The position numbers and the translations under genes were made by a program. From positions 156,707 through 220,706 of the forward strand of contig NZ_FMUJ01000009.1 of the NCBI RefSeq assembly GCF_900100965.1: a DNA stretch of 64,000 bases. Reading direction: 5' to 3'. Below the pieces are notes generated by a model. That model saw only the letters and a program-made list of their open reading frames with translations, was not told the origin of the DNA and made no database searches. This stretch comes from Variovorax sp. EL159 (GTDB lineage Bacteria; Pseudomonadota; Gammaproteobacteria; Burkholderiales; Burkholderiaceae_C). Shown piece by piece: positions 1-7,199 of this stretch (its first letter is position 1; every line of letters begins with the position of its first letter).

Positions 1-78
1 GGGTTTTTCTGCGGCGGAAGAGAAAGAGATGCACGCCAGCCCGAGCAGGCTGGCGACGCCAAGGTTTCGAACGCTCAT
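1..78 (-). CDS. N-terminus of an exported protein (partial)
   Basis: Only the first 26 codons lie in the window. They read as a classical signal peptide: a basic start (MSVRNLG), a hydrophobic core (VASLLGLACISF) and a small-residue region (SSAAE), so the product is probably exported to the periplasm. It lies 61 bases downstream of the BASS transporter on the same strand and could be co-transcribed with it. The body of the protein is outside the window and its function cannot be named. A ggccgcc/ggcggcc inverted repeat sits directly upstream of the ATG (79-111) and no strong ribosome binding site is visible. Confidence 0.55.
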   Translation of the reverse strand, partial: MSVRNLGVASLLGLACISFSSAAEKP

Positions 79-139
79 GGCCGCCCATTCTCGGGCGAAA
101 AGAAGGCGGCCCGTTCGAATGCCTTTCGATACTGGGTCT

Positions 140-1024
140 TCAGTGGCCTGGCGCCCGGACCGCAATGGGTTGCGGCCGGCGCAGCAGCAGCCAGCCGAAC
201 AGCGGCGCGGTGACGTACATCACCACCGAATAGATGGCGGCCGGCAGTGCCAGCGGAAAGCTGCCGAGCACGCTCACCGCGATGAAGATGGCCAGCGTCG
301 AGTTGTGGATGCCGATCTCGTAGCTGATGGCGGTGGCCAGCGGCTTGTCGAGGCCGGCGGCGCGGCTCAGGTAGTAGCCCGCGAGCAGGCTCACGAGGTT
401 GAACAGCAGCACGGGCAGGCCGATCTCGGCGAAGGTGGCCGTCATGGTCTTCCACTCGTTCGCGATGGCCAGCACGGTCACCACCGCGAGCACCACGCCG
501 CTGAAGATCTTGGTCGGCTTTTCCATGCGCGCCGCAAAGCCGGGCCGGCGCGAGGCCACGAACATGCCAATGGCCACCGGAACGAGCACGATGGCGATCA
601 CCTCCACCAGCTTGCGCGTCTGCAGCGGCACCACCTGGCCGCTCTGCGCGAAATGGCCGATGGCCCAGTTGGCGATGAGCGGCAGCGTGACGATCGACAG
701 CAGCGTGTTCACCGCAGTGAGCGAGATGTTCATGGCCACGTTGCCGCCGAACAGATGCGAGAACAGGTTGGCCGAAATGCCGCCCGGCGAGGCCGCCAGC
801 AACATCAGCCCGATGGCGAACACCGGCGACAGGCCGAAGCCCACGATGATGGCGTAGCAGGCCAGCGGCAACCCGACGACCTGCAGCAGCAGCGCGATGG
901 CCACGGCTTTCGGATGCCTGAACAGGCGCCGGAAGTCGGCGAGCGAAAGCGAAAGCCCGAGCCCGAACATCACGAGCGCGAGCGCGCCGAACAGGAAGCG
1001 GGTAACGATGACGGTGCTGTCCAT
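140..1024 (-). CDS. Bile acid:sodium symporter family (BASS) transporter
   Basis: A 294-residue integral inner-membrane protein with about nine or ten hydrophobic segments, the usual size of BASS-family sodium-coupled carriers. Family features include the glycine/serine-rich stretch LLAASPGGISANLFS (about residues 75-90) and the second-repeat motif EIGIHNSTLAI (about 235-245), where substrate and sodium bind in known members. The start is preceded by a good AGAGGAG ribosome binding site. The substrate cannot be read from sequence; bacterial members move bile acids, pantoate, pyruvate or other organic anions. A strong terminator separates it from the upstream aldolase gene, so it likely has its own promoter; the exported partial gene downstream may be co-transcribed. 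Confidence 0.85.
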   Translation of the reverse strand: MDSTVIVTRFLFGALALVMFGLGLSLSLADFRRLFRHPKAVAIALLLQVVGLPLACYAIIVGFGLSPVFAIGLMLLAASPGGISANLFSHLFGGNVAMNISLTAVNTLLSIVTLPLIANWAIGHFAQSGQVVPLQTRKLVEVIAIVLVPVAIGMFVASRRPGFAARMEKPTKIFSGVVLAVVTVLAIANEWKTMTATFAEIGLPVLLFNLVSLLAGYYLSRAAGLDKPLATAISYEIGIHNSTLAIFIAVSVLGSFPLALPAAIYSVVMYVTAPLFGWLLLRRPQPIAVRAPGH

Positions 1025-1051
1025 GGTGCTTGTCTCCTCTTTGGGTTCTTA

Positions 1052-1095
1052 TAAAAAAATGGCTGCCGGCACCTGTCGTGCAGGCGCTGGCAGCC
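1052..1095 (-). terminator. Rho-independent terminator after the aldolase gene
   Basis: On the minus strand GGCTGCC and GGCAGCC form the base of a long stem, with CCTG/CAGG pairing further in, followed by a run of seven T. It ends the HD/aldolase transcript before the BASS gene. Confidence 0.8.
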
Positions 1096-1119
1096 GTGGA
1101 AACCGGGGACCGACGGGTC

Positions 1120-1887
1120 TTATTGTTTGTAGCTGTCGTCGATGCGGTCGAGCTTGCGGATCAGCGAAGGCCAGACGAACAGGCCGCCCAGGCCGCCGCT
1201 CTGCACCTTCATCGCCTGGCCTACGCCATCGATGATCTTCGGGTTGACGTGCGTGAGTTCGCTGCCGCCCGACTGCGCCGCAATCTGGATCTGGCAGGTG
1301 TTCTCGAAGGTGTACATCGAAAGGAAGGCGTCGGCAATGGTCTTGCCGCAGGTCAGGAGGCCGTGGTTGCGCAGCATCAGGAAGTTGGCATGGCCCATGT
1401 CGGCCTGCAGGCGCGGCTTCTCGTCATCGCGGAAGGCCACGCCTTCGTAGTCGTGATAGGCCAGCGAATTCAGCACGAAGGTCGATTGCTGGCTGATGGG
1501 CAGCACGCCATTCTTTTGCGCGCTCACGGCGATGCCGGCCTTGGTGTGGGTGTGCAGCACGCACTGGATGTCTTCGCGCGCGGCATGCACCGCGCTGTGG
1601 ATCACGAAGCCGGCCGGGTTCACGGGGTAGGGCGAGTCGATGATCTTGTTGCACTGCTGGTCGACCTTGACCAGGCTCGACGCGGTGATCTCGTCGAACA
1701 TCAGGCCGTAGGGGTTGATCAGGAAGTGGTGCTCGGGGCCGGGCACGCGCGCGCTGATGTGCGTGAACACGAGGTCGCTCCAGCCATAGAGCGCCACGAG
1801 GCGGTAGCAGGCGGCGAGGTCGACGCGAAGCTGCCACTCTTCGGCGGAGACGAGCTTCTGGATTTCGGGTTGGGCAAAGGCGTTCAT
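1120..1887 (-). CDS. Class II aldolase/adducin family protein
   Basis: A 255-residue protein of the class II aldolase/adducin fold, the zinc enzyme family of fuculose-1-phosphate aldolase and several decarboxylases and dehydratases. The zinc-binding HTH motif is in CVLHTHTKAG (about residues 107-116), a further histidine lies in LRNHGLLTCG (about 173-182), and the glycine/serine-rich region near FTHISARVPG matches the phosphate-binding part of the family. Adducin-like members of this length often act on hydroxy-keto acids; the substrate is unknown. It lies 21 bases after the HD-domain gene and shares its transcript, which ends at the terminator just downstream. Confidence 0.85.
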   Translation of the reverse strand: MNAFAQPEIQKLVSAEEWQLRVDLAACYRLVALYGWSDLVFTHISARVPGPEHHFLINPYGLMFDEITASSLVKVDQQCNKIIDSPYPVNPAGFVIHSAVHAAREDIQCVLHTHTKAGIAVSAQKNGVLPISQQSTFVLNSLAYHDYEGVAFRDDEKPRLQADMGHANFLMLRNHGLLTCGKTIADAFLSMYTFENTCQIQIAAQSGGSELTHVNPKIIDGVGQAMKVQSGGLGGLFVWPSLIRKLDRIDDSYKQ

Positions 1888-1908
1888 GGGGTGTTTCCTC
1901 GGGGTGGG

Positions 1909-2499
1909 TCAGGCGGCCGCGGGTTCGGTCAGCGCGGCCTTGTAGATGCTTTGCTTCGGCTGCGCCATCACCCGGCGCAGCATGGGCTCGAATTCGCTGA
2001 TCGGCAAGGTCTCGGCCTTGGGGTCGAAGGCCGGGTTGTCGTAGAGCGCGCAGAACTCGGCGGTACGTTCGTAGTGCGGGTGGCCCTTGAAGTTGTCGCG
2101 CATGTTGCGGTCCAGCCCGATGTGGTGAAAGAAGTAGTGGCCCTGGAAGATGCCGTGGTTCTGCACCATCCAGTGGTTGGCTTCGCTCACGAAGGGCTTG
2201 AGGATCGCCGCGGCGATGTCGGGGTGGTTGAAGCTGCCGAGCGTGTCGCCGATGTCGTGCAGCAGCGCGCACACCACGTATTCCTCGTCGCGGCCATCGC
2301 GCAGGGCGCGCGTGGCGGTCTGCAGCGAGTGGGTGTAGCGGTCGACCGGAAAGCCGCCGTAGTCGCCTTCCAGAATCTGCAGGTGCTTGATCACGCGCGC
2401 GGGCAGGCCGCCCGTGAACTGCATGAACTCGCCGCCGATCAGTTGCCAGTCTTCGCGCGTGCTTTCCTGCATGCTCTTGAAACTTGCGCGTGCGTTCAT
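1909..2499 (-). CDS. HD-domain protein, possibly a PhnZ-like diiron oxygenase
   Basis: A 196-residue HD-superfamily protein. The start chosen (MNARASF) has a GGAG ribosome binding site; an upstream in-frame ATG would add 17 low-complexity residues. Metal ligands can be placed at H57 (YTHSLQ), H81-D82 (LLHDIGD), H92 (FNHPD), H115 (QNHGIF) and D154 (LYDNP). The H, HD, H, H, D order and the HSLQ signature resemble PhnZ-type mixed-valence diiron oxygenases, which cleave C-P bonds after oxidation, rather than simple HD phosphohydrolases. That oxygenase role is inference. It is the first gene of a two-gene unit with the class II aldolase and is divergent from a Crp/Fnr regulator. An HD phosphohydrolase remains the alternative. 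Confidence 0.75.
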   Translation of the reverse strand: MNARASFKSMQESTREDWQLIGGEFMQFTGGLPARVIKHLQILEGDYGGFPVDRYTHSLQTATRALRDGRDEEYVVCALLHDIGDTLGSFNHPDIAAAILKPFVSEANHWMVQNHGIFQGHYFFHHIGLDRNMRDNFKGHPHYERTAEFCALYDNPAFDPKAETLPISEFEPMLRRVMAQPKQSIYKAALTEPAAA

Positions 2500-2575
2500 C
2501 GTGTCGTCTCCGTTGTTGCCGGTGGTTGTCTGTGTGGGGGTGCCGGTCACTGTAGACCTGTGCTTGACGCTGAAC

Positions 2576-2591
2576 TGTCAAGAATTTGACA
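2576..2591. promoter_or_regulatory. Crp/Fnr-type operator palindrome
   Basis: TGTCAAGAATTTGACA is a perfect inverted repeat (TGTCA-N6-TGACA), the architecture of Crp-family sites. A third half-site TTGAC lies at 2564-2568. It sits between the divergent HD gene and the Crp/Fnr gene, as expected for a site bound by that regulator. Confidence 0.6.
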
Positions 2592-2636
2592 ATGCGGGGT
2601 GCTGGTAAACCCCTGTCCCCGGACGCTTTTCCCCTG

Positions 2637-3359
2637 ATGCCTGCCTCTGCCAAGCCGCGACTTTCCGCCCCGCACCGCGCTGCGCTCGAAGGCAACCCGT
2701 GGTTCACCAGCATTCCGCGCGCGCAGCGCGAGGCCCTGCTGGGCGCGGCCGAACTCATCCACGTGCGGCGCGGCACGATGGTGTTTCGCCAGGGCGATCC
2801 GATCCACGCGGCGGGTGGGGGCTTCTATGGGCTGGTGGCGGGCACCATCAAGATTTCATCGCTGCGGCAGGACGGGCGCGAGGCCATCCTCGCGGTGCTG
2901 GAGCCGGGCAACTGGTTCGGCGAGATCACGCTGATCGACGGCTCGCCGCGCACGCACGACGCCACCGCGCTCGAAGCGCTCGACCTGCTCGTGGTGCCGC
3001 CCGAGGCCTTCGTGCAGCAGATGCGCGACGGTGTCTTTGCCAACGCCATCGCGGCCATGCTGGCGGCACGTGTACGAATGCTCTACGGCCTGACCGAAGA
3101 CGCCACGCTGCGCAGCCTGCGCGCGCGCGTGGCGCACCGGCTGCTGGTGCTGGCGCGCGGCGACGCCACGCAGTCGGTGCACCTGCGGCGCAAGCTGATG
3201 CTGTCGCAGGAAGCGCTGGCGATGATGCTTGGCGTGACGCGCCAGACGCTGTCGAAAGAACTCAATGCGCTGGCGGGCGAGGGGCTGATCTCGCTGGGCT
3301 ACGGGCGCATCGAATTGCTGTCGGTCGATGCGCTTCAGGGGTTGGTGAGCACGGGGTGA
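2637..3359 (+). CDS. Crp/Fnr family transcriptional regulator
   Basis: A 240-residue regulator with an N-terminal cyclic-nucleotide-binding-type beta-barrel (from about NPWFTSIP, with GDPIHAAGG and GNWFGEITLIDGSPRTHDA typical of the Crp fold) and a C-terminal winged helix-turn-helix (LSQEALAMMLGVTRQTLSKELNAL). It has no cysteine cluster like Fnr, so an iron-sulfur sensor is unlikely. An ATG at 2592 would give 255 residues, but that start abuts the palindrome, so the downstream ATG is preferred; neither has a strong ribosome binding site. It probably controls the divergent HD/aldolase genes and itself. The effector is unknown. Confidence 0.85.
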   Translation: MPASAKPRLSAPHRAALEGNPWFTSIPRAQREALLGAAELIHVRRGTMVFRQGDPIHAAGGGFYGLVAGTIKISSLRQDGREAILAVLEPGNWFGEITLIDGSPRTHDATALEALDLLVVPPEAFVQQMRDGVFANAIAAMLAARVRMLYGLTEDATLRSLRARVAHRLLVLARGDATQSVHLRRKLMLSQEALAMMLGVTRQTLSKELNALAGEGLISLGYGRIELLSVDALQGLVSTG

Positions 3360-3460
3360 AGTCATGTCATCGCGCTGGCGGGGCGGCAGGGGTATAAAAG
3401 CCGGCCGGTTCGCCGCCATGGCGGGCCGGTTCATCAATCAACCAGGGAGTAATTTCAAAA

Positions 3461-4147
3461 ATGAGCAACAAACCTACCGTCGTTCTGGTTCATGGTTTCT
3501 GGGGCGGTGCCGCGCATTGGAACGGCGTCATCGCCGAGCTTCTGCGCAAGGGCTACACCTCGCTGCACGCGGTCGAACTGCCGCTGACCTCGCTGGCCGA
3601 AGATGCTGAACGCCTGCGCAAGATGGTCGTGCAGCAGCAGGGCCCGGTGCTGCTGGTCGGCCATTCGTATGGCGGCGCGGTGATCACGCAGGCCGGCGAT
3701 TTGCCCAACGTGACCGGGCTGGTCTACATCGCGGCCTTTGCGCCCGATGCCGGCGAAAGCCCCGGTGGCATCACGCAGCAACATCCGCCGGTGGCAGCCG
3801 CCAACCTGGCGCCCGACAGCGACGGCTACCTGTGGGTGGTGCCCGAGAAGTTCCACGAAAGTTTCTGCCAAGACCTGAGCGCCGAAGAAGGCCGCGTAAT
3901 GGGCGTGACGCAGAAGGCACCACTGGCCAGCACCTTCGGCGATGCGATCACGGCACCGGCATGGAAGAAGAAGCCATCGTGGTACCAGATCTCGAGCGAC
4001 GACCGCATGATCGCGCCGGCCAACCAGGAGCGCATGTCGGCCCGGCTCGGTGCGAAGAAGGTCATCACGCTGGCGGCCAGCCATGCATCGCTGGCGTCGA
4101 AGCCGGTCGAAGTGGCCGCGCTGATCGACGAAGCCGCACAGGGCTGA
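3461..4147 (+). CDS. Alpha/beta hydrolase
   Basis: A 228-residue cytoplasmic alpha/beta hydrolase without a signal peptide. The HGFWGG oxyanion-hole motif is at residues 11-16, the nucleophile elbow GHSYGG places the serine at residue 69, and the catalytic histidine is likely in AASHASL near the C-terminus. Small hydrolases of this subfamily act as esterases or on small ester/amide substrates; the substrate is not evident. A GGGAG ribosome binding site precedes the start. It is monocistronic and convergent with the MFS gene; a 16-base palindrome AGGGCTGATCAGCCCT spans its stop codon (4140-4155) and may act as a weak bidirectional terminator. Confidence 0.85.
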   Translation: MSNKPTVVLVHGFWGGAAHWNGVIAELLRKGYTSLHAVELPLTSLAEDAERLRKMVVQQQGPVLLVGHSYGGAVITQAGDLPNVTGLVYIAAFAPDAGESPGGITQQHPPVAAANLAPDSDGYLWVVPEKFHESFCQDLSAEEGRVMGVTQKAPLASTFGDAITAPAWKKKPSWYQISSDDRMIAPANQERMSARLGAKKVITLAASHASLASKPVEVAALIDEAAQG

Positions 4148-4173
4148 TCAGCCCTTTACCGGAGGGCGTCGCG

Positions 4174-5688
4174 TCAGGACGCGCGCCCTTCGATGCGTGT
4201 CGCCCGCGGCCCGGCCCACCAGCCCAGCGCGGCGACCGAGCCTGCGGCTGCGACGACGATCAGCACGGCCACGGCCATCACCGCAAAGAAGGCCTGGTCG
4301 AACGCCGTGTGCGCGAGCGTGACGAGCTGCGACGCCACCTGCGTCGGCAGTGTCTCTGCGGCGAGCAGCGCGGCATCGATGCCGTCGCTGGCGGACGAGG
4401 GCACGGCCAGCCCCTCGGGGACTACCATCGCCGCCGTGTAGCTCGACGACAGCACGCTGCCCAGCAGGGCGATGCCCAGCACGCCACCCAGTTCGTACGA
4501 GACTTCTTCGATCGATGCGGCCATGCCCGCATGCTCCACCGGTGCGTTGTTCATGATCGCGTTGGACGCGGCCGTGATGGTCGCGCCGATGCCCAGCCCC
4601 AGCAGGACCAGCACGCCCAGCTTGCCCGGGCCCTGCACATCGGCGAACAGTGCCAGCCCGCACAGCGCCAATGCCGTGGTGAGCAGGCCCAGCAGGATGA
4701 TGCGGCGCGAACCCAGGCGCGCCAGCATCAGGCCCGCGACCGGGCCCGACACGAAGGCGGCCAGCGGAAGCGGCAGGATCGCAAGGCCCGCCTGCAGCGG
4801 CGTCAGGCCAGTCACCAGTTGCAGCCGCTGGCTGAAGACCAGCTCGACGCCGATCAACGCCACCGACGCCACGACGGCCGCGATCACGCCGCCCGAGAAG
4901 TACGGGTTGCGGAACAGGCGGAAGTCGATCAACGGCGCCGCGCTGCGCCGTTGGCGCCGCACGAAGAAGAACATGGCAACGGCGGCCAGCGTTCCGGTCA
5001 GCGTGGCTGTGGTGGCCGATGGCGCGTACTTGGCGAACTCCTTGATCGTCAGCACCAGGCACACCAGCGCGGCCAGCACCTGCACGGAGCCGATGAAGTC
5101 CCACGGCCTGTGGCTGGTGGCACGCTGGCGCGGCAGCAGCCACAGGCCCAGCACCAGCGCCAGGACCACCACCGGCACGTTGATGAGAAAGACCGAGCCC
5201 CACCAGAAGTATTCGAGCAGGACGCCGCCGATCACCGGTCCGAGCGCGGCGCCACCCGATGCCACCGACGCCCACACGCCGATGGCCACGGCGCGCTCGC
5301 GGTCGTCGGTGAAGGTCAGCCGGATGATGGCCAGCGTGGCCGGCATCATCATCGAGGCGCCCACGCCCAGCAGCGCGCGCGCCGCGATGAGCGCGCCCGA
5401 CGTGGGCGCATAGGCCGCGCACAGCGAGGCCAGGCCGAAGACGGCCAGCCCCGCGACGAACATGCGCCGGTAGCCCACGCGGTCGCCCAGCGCGCCCATG
5501 CCCAGCAGCAGGCCGGAGACGACGACGGTGTACGCGTTGATGATCCAGAGCTTGGCGGAGGTCGAGGCGGCCAGGTCGTGCGTGAGCGTGGGCAGGGCCG
5601 TGTAGAGCACGGTCATGTCGACCACGATCAGCAGCAGCGCCATCGAGACGATGGCCAGCGTGAGCCATTTCTTTGTGGTGTGGGTCAT
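4174..5688 (-). CDS. MFS transporter, DHA2 (14-TM) drug efflux type
   Basis: A 504-residue major facilitator with about 14 hydrophobic segments, the size and topology of QacA/EmrB/SmvA-type drug:proton antiporters. Motif A appears as GDRVGYRRM after the second segment, and the family's motif C-like region as GGAALGPVIGGVL. The N-terminal membrane segment contains VVDMTVLYTALPTL, typical of DHA2 exporters, with the conserved aspartate in the first helix. The gene starts 4 bases after the GNAT gene ends and is probably co-transcribed with it under the divergent LysR regulator, consistent with export or modification of a toxic compound. The substrate is unknown. Confidence 0.88.
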   Translation of the reverse strand: MTHTTKKWLTLAIVSMALLLIVVDMTVLYTALPTLTHDLAASTSAKLWIINAYTVVVSGLLLGMGALGDRVGYRRMFVAGLAVFGLASLCAAYAPTSGALIAARALLGVGASMMMPATLAIIRLTFTDDRERAVAIGVWASVASGGAALGPVIGGVLLEYFWWGSVFLINVPVVVLALVLGLWLLPRQRATSHRPWDFIGSVQVLAALVCLVLTIKEFAKYAPSATTATLTGTLAAVAMFFFVRRQRRSAAPLIDFRLFRNPYFSGGVIAAVVASVALIGVELVFSQRLQLVTGLTPLQAGLAILPLPLAAFVSGPVAGLMLARLGSRRIILLGLLTTALALCGLALFADVQGPGKLGVLVLLGLGIGATITAASNAIMNNAPVEHAGMAASIEEVSYELGGVLGIALLGSVLSSSYTAAMVVPEGLAVPSSASDGIDAALLAAETLPTQVASQLVTLAHTAFDQAFFAVMAVAVLIVVAAAGSVAALGWWAGPRATRIEGRAS

Positions 5689-5691
5689 GGC

Positions 5692-6231
5692 TCAGCCTTC
5701 CAGCTCCTTGAGCATCGTGACCGACACGGGCGTGCATCCGCGTGCCTTGAAGAAGCGGTGCGCGTCTTCGTTGCCGATGCCGCTTTCGAGAAAGAGCCGC
5801 GCGATGCCGCGCTGTTGCCGCAGTTCGGCGCAGAGCCAGTCGAACATCAGCGAGCCCAGGCCGGAGCCCTGGAAGGGCGCATCGACCACCAGATCGTCGA
5901 GGGTGGCGAAGGCGCGTGACGCCAGCCTGGCCTCATCGATCGACACCAGCGCGATGCCGGCCAGCGTGTCGCCGCTGTGTGCGGTCGCGACCAGCGTGTT
6001 CGACGTCGCGAGGGGCTGCGCCAGGGCCTGGCGCACCTGGGCCCGCAAGACTTCGGGCAAGTCGCTGCGCCATTCGCCGATGGCCACGGCGCGGCGCTCC
6101 TGCAACTCGGAGTGCGAGATGTAGTGGGGGCTGAGCTGCCGCAGGAACAGGGCGGCGATGGCCTCGGCCTGGGAAAGATCGCTGCGCCAGCTCAGCGTGA
6201 ACGGTGCCATGTGTGTACGAGAAATCGTCAT
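5692..6231 (-). CDS. GNAT family N-acetyltransferase
   Basis: A protein of about 179 residues with the GNAT acetyl-CoA fold. The central strand and pyrophosphate-binding loop read DDLVVDAPFQGSGLGSLMFD (the R/QxxGxG/A motif as QGSGLG), followed by LFLESGIGNEDAHRFFKARG, a common GNAT C-terminal strand and helix. In-frame ATGs at 6249 and 6210 are alternative starts; none has a clear ribosome binding site. It is the first gene of a likely two-gene unit with the drug-efflux MFS gene, divergent from a LysR gene. The substrate cannot be inferred; small amines, antibiotics or amino acids are all possible. Confidence 0.8.
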   Translation of the reverse strand: MTISRTHMAPFTLSWRSDLSQAEAIAALFLRQLSPHYISHSELQERRAVAIGEWRSDLPEVLRAQVRQALAQPLATSNTLVATAHSGDTLAGIALVSIDEARLASRAFATLDDLVVDAPFQGSGLGSLMFDWLCAELRQQRGIARLFLESGIGNEDAHRFFKARGCTPVSVTMLKELEG

Positions 6232-6265
6232 GGCCGCATGTTGCGCCATTAAAATGGATGAATAA

Positions 6266-6280
6266 AGATGAAATCCATCT
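6266..6280. promoter_or_regulatory. LysR-type operator candidate
   Basis: AGATGAAATCCATCT is a perfect inverted repeat (AGATG-N5-CATCT) in the AT-rich divergent region between the GNAT/MFS genes and the LysR gene. A wider ATGGAT/ATCCAT repeat overlaps it. Size and position fit a LysR recognition site. Confidence 0.45.
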
Positions 6281-6302
6281 GAAAAATAGATGAGTCGCTC
6301 GC

Positions 6303-7181
6303 ATGGAATGGACCGTCGATCAACTCCGCCAATTCGTGACGACCGCCGACTGCGGCTCGTTCTCGGCAGCCGCACGCCATCTGGGCAAGGCGCAATCGGC
6401 CGTGAGCACGGCCATCGGCCTGCTCGAGGTCGACCTGGGCGTGGCGCTGTTCGACCGCTCGCGCCGGAACGCGCAGTTGTCCGAGGCAGGGCAGGTGCTG
6501 CTGCTCGAAGCACGCGAGCTGTTGCGCCAGGCCGAGCAGCTCGACCAGCGTGCCCGGTCGCTGAACGCGGGGAGCGAGGCCGCGTTGTCCATCGCCCTGG
6601 ACGAAGCCTTGCCGTTCACGGCCATCCGGACGCTGATGCGCGAGATCTCGGTGAAGTTTCCCAACCTCGAACTCACCGTGCTCAATGGCACCGCCACCGA
6701 GGTGGCCGACTACGTGGAGCAGGAGCGCGCCAGCGTCGCCTTTCATTTCGATCGCGGCCCGGTGCGGCCCTGCTTCGACATGCGGCGCATCGGCAGCGTG
6801 CCGCAGGGCGTGTTCGTGGCCATCGACCATCCGCTGGCCGACGGCCGCACGGTCCGCCGCAAAGACCTGGTGCAGCACCGGCAACTGCTGATGCATGCCG
6901 ACGACGTGCACGAGGTGGCGCACAGCCCCCGCGTGTGGCGCTGCGACAGTTTCTACAGCACGGCCGAGATGGTGGCCGACAAGCTCGGGTGGGCGGTGCT
7001 GCCCGTCAACATCGCGCACTACGAGGGCTATCGCAAGGCCCTGCAGGAAGTGCCTTGCCCCTCGCTCGCGTTGCCCAGGCTCTCGGTGCGCATGCTCTGG
7101 CTGCAGGGCCGCATGCTGGGCGCCACGGCCACGTACGTGCAGACGCGCTTCACCGAACTGCTGCGCGACACCCCCGCGTGA
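6303..7181 (+). CDS. LysR family transcriptional regulator
   Basis: A 292-residue LysR regulator. The N-terminal winged helix-turn-helix covers about residues 1-60 (VDQLRQFVTTADCGSFSAAA, then SAVSTAIGLLEVDLGVALFD), followed by a linker helix and the periplasmic-binding-like effector domain. The ATG lies 71 bases from the divergent GNAT start, the standard LysR arrangement, so it most likely controls the GNAT/MFS pair and itself. It is convergent with the binding-protein gene downstream, separated by only 18 bases containing GGCGCCGGCGCC. Confidence 0.9.
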   Translation: MEWTVDQLRQFVTTADCGSFSAAARHLGKAQSAVSTAIGLLEVDLGVALFDRSRRNAQLSEAGQVLLLEARELLRQAEQLDQRARSLNAGSEAALSIALDEALPFTAIRTLMREISVKFPNLELTVLNGTATEVADYVEQERASVAFHFDRGPVRPCFDMRRIGSVPQGVFVAIDHPLADGRTVRRKDLVQHRQLLMHADDVHEVAHSPRVWRCDSFYSTAEMVADKLGWAVLPVNIAHYEGYRKALQEVPCPSLALPRLSVRMLWLQGRMLGATATYVQTRFTELLRDTPA

Positions 7182-7199
7182 GGGCGCCGGCGCCGCGCC

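Noticed and set aside
3832..5919. A 695-codon plus-strand frame over the MFS gene
   Set aside because: Low-complexity Arg/Gln/His/Asp composition; it covers the 14-helix transporter and part of a hydrolase, both well supported.
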